Shown piece by piece: positions 24,616 through 31,732 of a stretch of 37,495 nucleotides of DNA. Each line of letters starts with the position of its first letter. Position 1 is the stretch's first letter. The position numbers and the translations under genes are program-made. A model generated the notes under the pieces. The model saw nothing but the letters and a program-made list of their open reading frames with translations, was not told where the DNA came from and did no database searches. Origin of the DNA: Verrucomicrobiales bacterium (lineage in GTDB: Bacteria > Verrucomicrobiota > Verrucomicrobiia > Limisphaerales > UBA11320); contig JAEUHE010000121.1 of the NCBI GenBank assembly GCA_016793885.1, forward strand, positions 1 through 37,495, in the 5' to 3' direction.

Positions 24616-25683
24616 CTAGACCTGAGCTCTCGCGACAATCTGCTCGACGGCCCACGAAGCGTGTTCGGAAATCAAAGGCTCCGGATCGCACGCCGCTCGC
24701 CGAAGATCAGGCAAAGCGCTCGAGTCGCCGACGTTCCCCAAGGCGACGCAGACATTTCTGAGCAGCCCCTTCCGCTTGGAACGCAGGAGTGGAGTGTTGG
24801 CAAAACGGGTTTTGAACTCCGAGTCAGTCAATCGGAGAAGCTCGAGGAGCCGCGGCTGCTCGAGCTCACTCGAATAGTGCTCGCGCATGAGTCGCCCCTC
24901 CTTGGCAAACCGATTCCACGGACAGGCCGCCAAACAGTCATCGCAACCAAAGATTCGAGTGCCCAGGGCCGCACGAAACTCGCTCGGAATCGGCCCCTTG
25001 TTCTCGATGGTGAGGTAGCTGATGCATCGACGGGCATCCAACTGAAAAGGCGCCACGATGGCTTGCGTCGGACAAGCCGAAAGACAACGCGTGCAGGATC
25101 CACAATGATTGCGTTCCGATGCATCGGAACCCAAGGGCAGAACCGTCAGAATCTCCGCCAGAACAAACCAGTTCCCCAGCCGACGGCTGATCAACCCGGT
25201 ATGCTTCCCAACAAATCCGAGCCCGGCTCGCTGCGCGAGATCCCGTTCGAGCAAGGGGCCGGTGTCCACGTACCAGAGCGAGGAGTTCTTCTGGCCCGCC
25301 AAACGATCCAGTTCGGCCGACAGCGATCTCAGGCGAGCCGCGAGCACGTCGTGGTAGTCGGTATGGCGAGCGTAGCGCGCGACCACCCCCATCGGCGATG
25401 CTCCGCCAACAGGATCGGAGGCGGAGCCAGCGGTCGCTGCATCCGTCGGCGCAGGCTCCCGGTGGTAGCTGACCGCCAGGCTAATGACACTGCGCGCTCC
25501 CGGAAGAACGAGTTGCGGATCCATGCGTTTCGCCGCATTTCGCTCCAAATAACTCATGCCTCCCTGAAATCCCTTGGCCAGCCAGTCCTGGAATCGAGGC
25601 GCCGATACCGGAGCGGAGGCAGTGGTGAAGCCGCAGGCATCAAAACCCAAACCGAGGGCCAGCTTGCGGATCTCGTCTTTCAC
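24616..25683 (-). CDS. queG: Epoxyqueuosine reductase
   Basis: 355 aa, GTG start at 25683 overlapping the aroK stop by 4 bp (GTGA). QueG reduces epoxyqueuosine in tRNA to queuosine, using cobalamin and two [4Fe-4S] clusters. Visible features: catalytic Asp140 in YVDTGPLLERDLAQRAGLGFVGK (quoted in part), cluster cysteines at 194, 197, 200 and 204 (CGSCTRCLSACP), 220, and 247, 250 and 254 (CDDCLAACPWN), and a C-terminal HEAT-like repeat region (ALGNVGDSSALPDLRRA) that binds tRNA. An alanine/glycine-rich insertion near 80-96 is peculiar to this sequence. No other queuosine gene lies in the window. Confidence 0.95.
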   Translation of the reverse strand: MKDEIRKLALGLGFDACGFTTASAPVSAPRFQDWLAKGFQGGMSYLERNAAKRMDPQLVLPGARSVISLAVSYHREPAPTDAATAGSASDPVGGASPMGVVARYARHTDYHDVLAARLRSLSAELDRLAGQKNSSLWYVDTGPLLERDLAQRAGLGFVGKHTGLISRRLGNWFVLAEILTVLPLGSDASERNHCGSCTRCLSACPTQAIVAPFQLDARRCISYLTIENKGPIPSEFRAALGTRIFGCDDCLAACPWNRFAKEGRLMREHYSSELEQPRLLELLRLTDSEFKTRFANTPLLRSKRKGLLRNVCVALGNVGDSSALPDLRRAACDPEPLISEHASWAVEQIVARAQV

Positions 25684-26213
25684 CGGAGCGCCGCCTGGAA
25701 ATGATGGGCGATCTGTTGAGCCACCTCGCGGCTAGACCGCGACTCGGTGTTCACCAGCACATCCGCTTGGCGATACGCAGCCTCCCGGGCGGAAAGGAGG
25801 GAGCGAATTCGCGACAGCGGGTCGGCATCACGAAGCAGCGGCCGGTGGGTCTGGTGGCGGATGCGCTCAAAAATCGTCTCCGGCGACGCCCACAAACAAA
25901 CCACCAAGGAATGAGTCTTGAGGCGTGCGAGATTCTCAGGATTGCTTCCAAATCCGCCCCCGGTGGAAATCACTATCCGGCTCCTCTCCTCGAGCAGAAC
26001 GCCGACCTGGCGTTCGAGATCACGAAATGCCGGCTCCCCATACTGGGCAAAGATCTCGGTAATCGTTTTGCCGACCCTCTGTTCGATCATCAGATCGGTG
26101 TCTACAAACTCGAAGCCCAGACTCTCGGCAAGCAAATGTCCAGTCGACGATTTGCCCACGCCCATGAACCCAATGAGCGACACATTCCGAATCGTTCGGG
26201 GAGGAGAAATCAT
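25680..26213 (-). CDS. aroK: Shikimate kinase
   Basis: 177 aa from the ATG at 26213; the frame can be extended to a TTG at 26270, but that would cross the intrinsic terminator. It phosphorylates shikimate in the aromatic amino acid pathway. Motifs: P-loop GFMGVGKSS (about 15-23), the shikimate-binding DTDLMIE segment, TGGGFGSNPEN, and the lid region HRPLLRD. It overlaps queG by 4 bp, so the two are translationally coupled despite unrelated pathways. The start lies only 13 bp beyond the terminator stem of the upstream pilin-like gene, leaving little room for its own promoter. Confidence 0.94.
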   Translation of the reverse strand: MISPPRTIRNVSLIGFMGVGKSSTGHLLAESLGFEFVDTDLMIEQRVGKTITEIFAQYGEPAFRDLERQVGVLLEERSRIVISTGGGFGSNPENLARLKTHSLVVCLWASPETIFERIRHQTHRPLLRDADPLSRIRSLLSAREAAYRQADVLVNTESRSSREVAQQIAHHFQAALR

Positions 26214-26219
26214 CACAAA

Positions 26220-26257
26220 AAGCAAAAACTCACCAAGCAGCCAGTGCTTGGTGAGTT
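26220..26257 (-). terminator. Intrinsic terminator after the second pilin-like gene
   Basis: On the minus strand AACTCACCAAGCA (26257-26245) pairs perfectly with TGCTTGGTGAGTT (26239-26227) over a 5-nt loop; the T's closing the right arm continue into TTTTTGC and then another T-run. It begins 29 bp after the stop of the gene at 26287 and also sits in the leader of aroK, whose expression may depend on read-through. Confidence 0.87.
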
Positions 26258-26286
26258 GATAAGGAAACAACCAATGCGGCTCCCCG

Positions 26287-27003
26287 TTATTTCGGGAGGA
26301 GCGTATGGGAGTTGGACCCTTCGTCCTGAGACAAGCTCAGCTGACGACGCAGTCCGATGGAGTCCGCCATGACCACCGAACCATCAACCAGGGCGATCTG
26401 ACCCGCATTGACGTGATTGGTCTTGGACCAGCTCGCGGTGTACGTGTCCGGCTTGCCATAGCTCCCGGAGAAGGAGGTCACATTCACGCGGCCAGCGCGG
26501 CTGCAAGTAGCACCCGAGCCACCTTCCATATCAAAGTCACCAGCAGTGAAGCTTTCCGCTCCCGACTTGCCGATGCCGCCGCCGTCCATGATCACCCGAG
26601 CATCAACCCCGATGCCGTAGGCCAGATTGATGTCCCGAATCCGCGAGAAGGTCGTGGCCGCCGGACGATATTTTTCCACCGTCGGACAGGTCAGGATCTT
26701 CGAGGCGTTCAGGTAGTTCGACATAACGGAGTAATGCTCCGCGGCCGTGGTCTTACCATTGCTGCCACCCTTGTTGTAGGGAACCAGCCAGCAGAACTTG
26801 TCCTCATAGTCATGCAGCCACATGATATGAGCAGTAGCAATCTGCTTAATGTTGGCGATGCACTGAGTACGGCGAGCCTTGGTCTTGGCCTTGCCCAAGG
26901 CAGGCAAGAGCATGCCGGCGAGAATCGCGATAATCGCGATCACGACCAGCAACTCGATCAGCGTAAAGGCACTGTGAGCCTTGCGAAAACTAAAACGACG
27001 CAT
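26287..27003 (-). CDS. Pilin-like secreted protein with prepilin N-terminus and H-X9-DG motif
   Basis: 238 aa, ATG at 27003, with a clear RBS AAGGA at 27011-27015. The N-terminus is a type IV prepilin/type II pseudopilin leader: basic residues, then [25 protein letters not shown], with Glu at +5 and Ala instead of Gly before the cleavage site. Paired cysteines follow, and near the end [12 protein letters not shown] gives the H-X9-DG signature. This family (formerly DUF1559 and relatives) is vastly expanded in Verrucomicrobia, Planctomycetes and Lentisphaerae, with unknown roles. The gene is the second of a pair and is separated from the first by a terminator. Confidence 0.92.
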   Translation of the reverse strand: MRRFSFRKAHSAFTLIELLVVIAIIAILAGMLLPALGKAKTKARRTQCIANIKQIATAHIMWLHDYEDKFCWLVPYNKGGSNGKTTAAEHYSVMSNYLNASKILTCPTVEKYRPAATTFSRIRDINLAYGIGVDARVIMDGGGIGKSGAESFTAGDFDMEGGSGATCSRAGRVNVTSFSGSYGKPDTYTASWSKTNHVNAGQIALVDGSVVMADSIGLRRQLSLSQDEGSNSHTLLPK

Positions 27004-27010
27004 ATTTGTT

Positions 27011-27015
27011 TCCTT
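27011..27015 (-). promoter_or_regulatory. Ribosome binding site of the second pilin-like gene
   Basis: On the minus strand AAGGA lies 7 bases before the ATG at 27003, within a purine-rich GAAAGAAAGGAAAC leader. It stands out because most genes in this window, including the partner pilin-like gene at 27900, lack a recognisable Shine-Dalgarno sequence. Confidence 0.75.
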
Positions 27016-27045
27016 TCTTTCTGGGGTTATCTACCGGCTCTGCAA

Positions 27046-27083
27046 CAAAAACGCTCACCAAGTCTTTTGAACCTGGTGAGCGT
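27046..27083 (-). terminator. Intrinsic terminator after the first pilin-like gene
   Basis: On the minus strand ACGCTCACCA (27083-27074) pairs with TGGTGAGCGT (27060-27051) across a 13-nt loop, followed by TTTTG. It lies 47 bp after the stop of the gene at 27130 and 43 bp before the start of the next. Its CTCACCA/TGGTGAG core is shared with the terminator at 26227-26257. Confidence 0.85.
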
Positions 27084-27129
27084 GAACAATTTTTTACAAA
27101 ACCGGCTGTCCAATACTCACCTCAACTGA

Positions 27130-27900
27130 TTACGGAGAGGTGTGGGTCGGACGCACCATGCGGGTCCGGAAGGATCCAGCGGAGGCGCAGGAGGCGGCAA
27201 AGAACTGAACCAGCTGTCCAGGAGCGACCTGATGAGCGCTGCCGTCAGCCAAACCGAGGTTACCATTGTTGTTGTGCAGCAAGGTATCCCAGTTGATGGT
27301 GGTCGGGGAGGTCAGTTCGTCAGGGTTGCTCTTGTTACCCTTGTATTCGAGCATCTGATCAGAACCGGAGGCCGTCGGAGCCGGGGCCGTCAGGTTACGA
27401 TCACCGGTCAGAACGGTCTGCGCACGGGTCTCGTCAGCATCCCATCCAGCCATATAGCTGAGGTGATTGGAATTGCGGCCGATCTTGGCGCCGCCGCCGA
27501 ACGGAACAGCTCCCGCGTTATCAAACGTAGTAGCCTTCTCTTTGCTGTCGCTCGGGCAAACCAGGACCTTAGGAACGGTCACTTCGTTCGACATACAAGC
27601 ATAGGCATCACCCAAGGAACCGAAGACCTTGCCGATGTTCGCACCGGCAGCGTCAGGGACGCAGCCGCCGTTCTTGGCTTCCAACTGCCAAGGAAAGCGC
27701 TCGTTGTGATCGTTCGACCAGATACGGAAAGCAAGACCGATCTGCTTGAGGTTATTGACGCAGCTGATACGCGATGCGCGGGCTTTGGCTTTGGCCAGAG
27801 CCGGCAGGAGCAGACCTGCCAAGATAGCAATGATCGCGATAACGACCAGCAATTCGATGAGCGTGAACGCCCGGAACTTTGAGCTAAGACGATGTTTCAT
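27130..27900 (-). CDS. Pilin-like secreted protein with prepilin N-terminus and H-X9-DG motif
   Basis: 256 aa from the ATG at 27900. The frame runs further upstream to 28032, but that passes through the promoter, and the [21 protein letters not shown] start is the standard one (quoted in part). [32 protein letters not shown] is the prepilin leader and transmembrane helix, with processing expected after the Ala. [21 protein letters not shown] follows, a family signature, and [12 protein letters not shown] gives the C-terminal H-X9-DG motif. The role is unknown; such proteins are probably handled by a type II/IV pilus-like system. A good promoter lies directly upstream. Confidence 0.93.
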   Translation of the reverse strand: MKHRLSSKFRAFTLIELLVVIAIIAILAGLLLPALAKAKARASRISCVNNLKQIGLAFRIWSNDHNERFPWQLEAKNGGCVPDAAGANIGKVFGSLGDAYACMSNEVTVPKVLVCPSDSKEKATTFDNAGAVPFGGGAKIGRNSNHLSYMAGWDADETRAQTVLTGDRNLTAPAPTASGSDQMLEYKGNKSNPDELTSPTTINWDTLLHNNNGNLGLADGSAHQVAPGQLVQFFAASCASAGSFRTRMVRPTHTSP

Positions 27901-28471
27901 GTGTGTTTCTGTGTTGTTTGGATGACGCTTTAGTAAACTCTCGGTCCGCCATTGTGTCAACATCGGACAAGAACTTTTTAGCATCAGAGGTGCCAATACG
28001 GTTTTTCCCCTAAATTCCACATTTCCGAACAAAAGGGGCCAAAATTAAGCACCAAATTCACGCAAAAGTGCGCGGGAATCACGCATCTCTGCGTGAAACT
28101 AACCCCCCACCCTCGCTCTCCAGCAACCAGGCACCCGGCACGCCGCGCAATCTCCCGCCCAGCCCCAATCTCCCCGAACCGCGATTCGTTGACTAGAAAC
28201 AAACCTAACGTCAACCATACCACAGACTAATGAGCGTCAGTTCGCTTCCAACCGCCCTCATTACCAGCGAGGACCGAAGATTTACGGGGCGATGCCACGT
28301 GTTTTTTACGCTGTCCCTGGCCCTTCGTGCCGCCAACAGTCCTCTTTTGCCGCGTCGCGGAGTCATCTCTGCCGTTTCGCTTCGGCGGCAGGACGGCACC
28401 CAACCGCAAAGTGATGGAGGCAGCGGGTCCGCAGTTGCATGCGGCAACCCACTGGGTTTAGCCTCGACGCG
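27901..28471. other. Non-coding region between the divergent pilin-like and LysM lipoprotein genes
   Basis: 571 bp. The left part carries the pilin promoter (27932-27960) and a hairpin TCACGCA-TCTC-TGCGTGA (28079-28096). From about 28230 to 28440 the sequence is GC-rich and open in several frames on both strands, yet none gives a protein with recognisable features. I suspect a dispersed repeat of the genome. The promoter of the lipoprotein gene should lie near 28440 but is not clear. Confidence 0.55.
27932..27960 (-). promoter_or_regulatory. Sigma-70-type promoter of the first pilin-like gene
   Basis: On the minus strand a perfect TTGACA (27960-27955) is followed, after exactly 17 bp, by TTTACT (27937-27932; four of six matches to TATAAT). 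Transcription would start near 27925, giving a leader of about 25 nt to the ATG at 27900. The leader is A/C-rich and has no Shine-Dalgarno sequence. Confidence 0.75.
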
Positions 28472-29320
28472 ATGCCTCTCTGCCGGGTGATTTTGGTCCT
28501 CAGTCTGTTCGCGATTCTCGTCGGTTGCACACCGCAACCCGAGACGCAGGCCGACGATCAGAACGAACCTTTCTTCGTCCTGGGCCGAAAGCTGGTGATC
28601 GAGCGGGACTTCAAACGTGCCGTCGATTCCTTCGAAAAGACACTGGAACTGAACCCACGGCATGTCGGCGCCCACTACGAAGTGGCTCTCCTCTACGAGA
28701 CCAAGCTCAACGAACCTGCCATTGCCCTCTACCACTACAAGCAGGTGCTCCGACTTCGCCCCAACGGACACCCCGCTGAGATCGTGATGGCCCGCATGAA
28801 GGGTTGCGAACAAGAGATCGCCAAGAACGTGGCACTTGTCCAAGTGGATCCCGCGGTCATGGCCGAACTGGAACGATTGAAGGAGGAAAACCGACGTCTT
28901 CAACGCGACCTGGAAACCATGCGCGCGCTCGCTTCTTCGGCCATACCAACGGTTTACACAAATCCTCCACCCCCCAGCCCGGTCCGAGCCACCAACCGCC
29001 TTGACGATCCTCGGACGACCACCCCGACTCCCCGCGATCGCAGCCCCGGGTCGCAGTCGCCCTCCTCCACCTCTCACCGAGAGACGAACCGCCTCGGCCA
29101 AATCTCCACGAATCCCGGCCGCTCCTCCTCGCCCACCTCACCCCAACCCGGACCCGCACGGCCAACCGGCGCGCGCGTTCACTATGTGAAAGAGCGGGAA
29201 ACATTTTCGTCCATCGCCCGCCGCTATGGGGTCGGGGTCGCAGCGCTGCGGGCCGCCAATCCTTCCCTCAATCCCGAACGACTGAAGCCCGGTCAAGCGC
29301 TGCAGATTCCAGCCCGATAG
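28472..29320 (+). CDS. Lipoprotein with TPR region, proline-rich linker and C-terminal LysM
   Basis: 282 aa from the ATG at 28472; an upstream start at 28439 would displace the signal. The N-terminus is a lipoprotein signal (VILVLSLFAILVGC). After it come about two TPR-like helical pairs (LGRKLVIERDFKRAVDSFEKTLELNPRHVGAHYEVALLY, quoted in part), a coiled coil (MAELERLKEENRRLQRDLETM), an 80-residue Pro/Ser/Thr-rich linker, and a LysM domain (about 230-282: VHYVKERETFSSIARRYGV, ending LKPGQALQIPA). LysM binds N-acetylglucosamine in peptidoglycan, so it probably tethers the outer membrane to the wall or scaffolds an envelope complex. Convergent with the rhomboid gene, 25 bp between stops. Confidence 0.88.
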   Translation: MPLCRVILVLSLFAILVGCTPQPETQADDQNEPFFVLGRKLVIERDFKRAVDSFEKTLELNPRHVGAHYEVALLYETKLNEPAIALYHYKQVLRLRPNGHPAEIVMARMKGCEQEIAKNVALVQVDPAVMAELERLKEENRRLQRDLETMRALASSAIPTVYTNPPPPSPVRATNRLDDPRTTTPTPRDRSPGSQSPSSTSHRETNRLGQISTNPGRSSSPTSPQPGPARPTGARVHYVKERETFSSIARRYGVGVAALRAANPSLNPERLKPGQALQIPAR

Positions 29321-29345
29321 CACCCGTCCGGCAGCCACCGAAGGG

Positions 29346-30275
29346 TCAGCGCGAACGCCAGGCGTCCACCCAACCCCAACCGCACCCGATCAGCAAACCG
29401 GCGGTGTGGACGACATTAGCCACCCGCGCTCCGCCTCCGAGCATGGAGTCGCTTCCCAACAACTGAAACTGCTCCATCCAGCACCAGACAAAGTAAATCA
29501 TCATCATGGTGACATTCTGCGAGGGCATCTCTATCCCGCTCAAGGGGTCCTGCCTTCCCCGGATCCACGCGTAGCCAGCCAGCCCAAACGCCACGCCCGA
29601 GATCCCTCCAAACAAAGGACTCTGCATCACGACGAACTGCGCCAGGTTGGGGACAGCGGAGGTCACCAGCACAAATCCCAGTAGATAGAAACTCCCCAGC
29701 CGAGCCTCGAGCAGGCTGCCCAGGGTTAAAATCATCAGCGAGTTGCAGATCAGGTGAATCCAGCCGAAATGCACCAGCATCGGGGTCACGAGTCTCCAGA
29801 TCTCCCCCGCCCGAATTTCCGGGAGCCACTGGCCTCCACCAAACCAGTTTGCAGAGATGGTGAACTGCAGCACGGCCTCCAGATTCTCCCCACGATCCGT
29901 CAGCACGAACACCAGGGCGCAGGCCACCAGGATCAGGATCGACATGGGACCAGGGCCAAACGCCTCCGTGTTCCGAACCAGGTCCGCGCGCCGCCGTATC
30001 CACGGGGAGGCCTTCCGCCCCTGTTCTGGCCCACGCGACCGCCTCGGCTCGGCCGACGGTTCTTTCACGGGAGCCGTGAACCGCAGGCCGGCTGGATCCT
30101 TCAGAAACTCGGACAAATGCTCCTTGGCTTTCGGGATCAACTCATCATCCAAGATCCAAAGCTCGCAAGATCCGTCCGCATTCGTTTCCAGACGAGCTTC
30201 GATCCCCTCACGCGAGAGAAAGTCGTTAAAGGTCGTCCCATCCGAAAGGCTCCGTAATTGGCCAATGCTTCGCAT
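29346..30275 (-). CDS. Rhomboid-family intramembrane serine protease (GlpG-like)
   Basis: 309 aa, ATG at 30275. The N-terminal 60 residues form a small cytoplasmic domain (NDFLSREGIEARLE..ELWILDDE) like the one in GlpG; a charged linker leads to six membrane helices. Catalytic residues are in place: HxxxxHxxxN in helix 2 (His169, His174, Asn178), Ser226 in GGISG of helix 4 and His290 in VVHTAG of helix 6. Rhomboids cut single-pass membrane proteins inside the bilayer; the substrate is unknown. The family consensus around the serine is GxSG, here with Ile at the variable position. Confidence 0.93.
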   Translation of the reverse strand: MRSIGQLRSLSDGTTFNDFLSREGIEARLETNADGSCELWILDDELIPKAKEHLSEFLKDPAGLRFTAPVKEPSAEPRRSRGPEQGRKASPWIRRRADLVRNTEAFGPGPMSILILVACALVFVLTDRGENLEAVLQFTISANWFGGGQWLPEIRAGEIWRLVTPMLVHFGWIHLICNSLMILTLGSLLEARLGSFYLLGFVLVTSAVPNLAQFVVMQSPLFGGISGVAFGLAGYAWIRGRQDPLSGIEMPSQNVTMMMIYFVWCWMEQFQLLGSDSMLGGGARVANVVHTAGLLIGCGWGWVDAWRSR

Positions 30276-30366
30276 ACAACAGTTCGAAGGCCACTATGGA
30301 GGCAACTGAAGCCGATGGGAAGAGAGGGTTCAGAAGCAGTTGGGTAGCGCCGACCCCCTGTTGGAA

Positions 30367-30388
30367 GAGCCTGTCAGGGAACAGGCTC
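30367..30388. repeat. Hairpin between DUF4340 and rhomboid genes
   Basis: GAGCCTGT (30367-30374) and ACAGGCTC (30381-30388) pair around CAGGGA. A second small palindrome TTTTCC-GCG-GGAAAA follows at about 30391-30405. Together they could stop transcription from the ABC operon (minus strand), but no U-tract follows. The rest of the 242-bp gap shows no gene I can support. Confidence 0.55.
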
Positions 30389-30517
30389 ATTTTCCGCGGG
30401 AAAATTACCGAGCAGCCTGTCGCGACGATTCCTACGAGACAGGTCAGCACCACCGGGCTCAACAGACCCACAGCCAGGCTGGGGTCCGTTGGAGACAAGG
30501 GCGGCTGGGTGCTAGAC

Positions 30518-31732
30518 TCAGTTCAGCTTCGGCAGCTCAAGGCCGGGAGGTAGGGACGGAATCGGGGCATCTTTGGGCTCCCCAGACTTGTTCTCGTCCT
30601 TCTTCTCCGCCATGAACTCACGCCGTTCCTTAAGAAGGTTGTCGATGGACCATTTGTCCACCAAATAGACCCACTTGTCGTGGATTTGCTCCTTCTTGAG
30701 CTTTTCCTGCAGCTTCTGCACCTTCTCCTTAAACTCCTTGTCGAGCTTTTCCTTGTCCTCAGGCTTCTCGTCTTTGCCGGGAGCTCTTTCCTTCGGGATG
30801 TCGGCGGTGGTGCCAACCTGAAGGAAGTAACGGCTTTCGGCATTCGCCTTCCCGACTTTGACCAGGTAGGTGAACCCGTCGAAGGTCTGCAGCTGGGCGG
30901 TCAAGGGCTTGTCCAAGCCCGTGTCTTCGGGCTTTTGATCCGCGGTGGCCACATCGTGGAAGCTCGGGGAGTTAAGCAGAAAGTTCAGGGAGGAAGTCTT
31001 GCCGGCGTCGACCTGTTCGGTCGGCTTGGCATCCGCCAACTTCCATTCGCCGTTCTCAGTCTCGCGAGACATGGCCCAACTGTTGGAAGATTGAAGGGCC
31101 GTCACCGTAATGGATCGAAGCTTCTCGACCTTGAGAAAATCCTTGTCCAACCACTCCTCGCCCTTTGGCTCGGCGTTTTGGAAGGCCTCGGAAACCAAGG
31201 CGACGTTCTTGGAATCGCCTCCCGCCATCACATAACGCCCGTCCGGCCACCCACCCCCACCGAACTGACCCCCCGCAGGGGATTCTTTCATGTGCTTCTT
31301 GCCCAACAACAGGGTCGTGATGGACTTGCCGGACTTATCCTTGAAGTCCACCAGTGTTCCCGAGTTGGTGGTCTTGTCGGGCGCCACTAGCTCAAGGCGG
31401 GCCAATTGCCCAGACCCTGCCTTGACCGGCTGAGCGATTTTGACGTCGCGAACCTTCAGCAGAAAATCTTGAATGCTGCCAAAATTGGCGGGGTATCCCC
31501 CACGCTCCGCTACGACCCAGATGTCCGATTGCCGGGTCAACGTCAGCACGTTGGTCTGGCTCTTAATGCTGATCGACTCGACCTTGTTCACGTCAAAGTC
31601 AGGGATCAACTTCTCGCCCATCTTCTGGGCGGACTGACTCCAGGTAGCCTGGTCCTTTTGGCTCAAGTTGTAACCGATGCCACCGACCACAGCGCCGATG
31701 ACAATGAGAAGAATGAGTTGGTTGCGATTCAT
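30518..31732 (-). CDS. DUF4340-family membrane-anchored protein, last gene of Gld-type ABC operon
   Basis: 404 aa, ATG at 31732 overlapping the GldG-family stop by 4 bp (ATGA). One N-terminal membrane helix (QLILLIVIGAVVGGIGYNL) is followed by an exported domain with repeated segments of the DUF4340 type: VESISIKSQTNVLTLTRQSDIWVV, DVKIAQPVKAG, TLLLGKKH, and a second half repeating the pattern (GFTYLVKVGK). A lysine/glutamate-rich helical stretch lies near 320-380. Biochemical role unknown; family members always accompany GldA/F/G-like ABC exporters in Bacteroidota, Verrucomicrobiota and Planctomycetota, to my knowledge. Confidence 0.87.
   Translation of the reverse strand: MNRNQLILLIVIGAVVGGIGYNLSQKDQATWSQSAQKMGEKLIPDFDVNKVESISIKSQTNVLTLTRQSDIWVVAERGGYPANFGSIQDFLLKVRDVKIAQPVKAGSGQLARLELVAPDKTTNSGTLVDFKDKSGKSITTLLLGKKHMKESPAGGQFGGGGWPDGRYVMAGGDSKNVALVSEAFQNAEPKGEEWLDKDFLKVEKLRSITVTALQSSNSWAMSRETENGEWKLADAKPTEQVDAGKTSSLNFLLNSPSFHDVATADQKPEDTGLDKPLTAQLQTFDGFTYLVKVGKANAESRYFLQVGTTADIPKERAPGKDEKPEDKEKLDKEFKEKVQKLQEKLKKEQIHDKWVYLVDKWSIDNLLKERREFMAEKKDENKSGEPKDAPIPSLPPGLELPKLN

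Noticed and set aside
28211..29101. 296-codon minus-strand frame opposite the LysM lipoprotein
   Set aside because: Antisense of a gene with lipobox, TPR and LysM motifs; the frame itself shows no family features.
30226..30498. 90-codon minus-strand frame with two hydrophobic stretches upstream of the rhomboid gene
   Set aside because: TTG start, overlaps the rhomboid start in another frame, passes through hairpins; not enough to call a gene.
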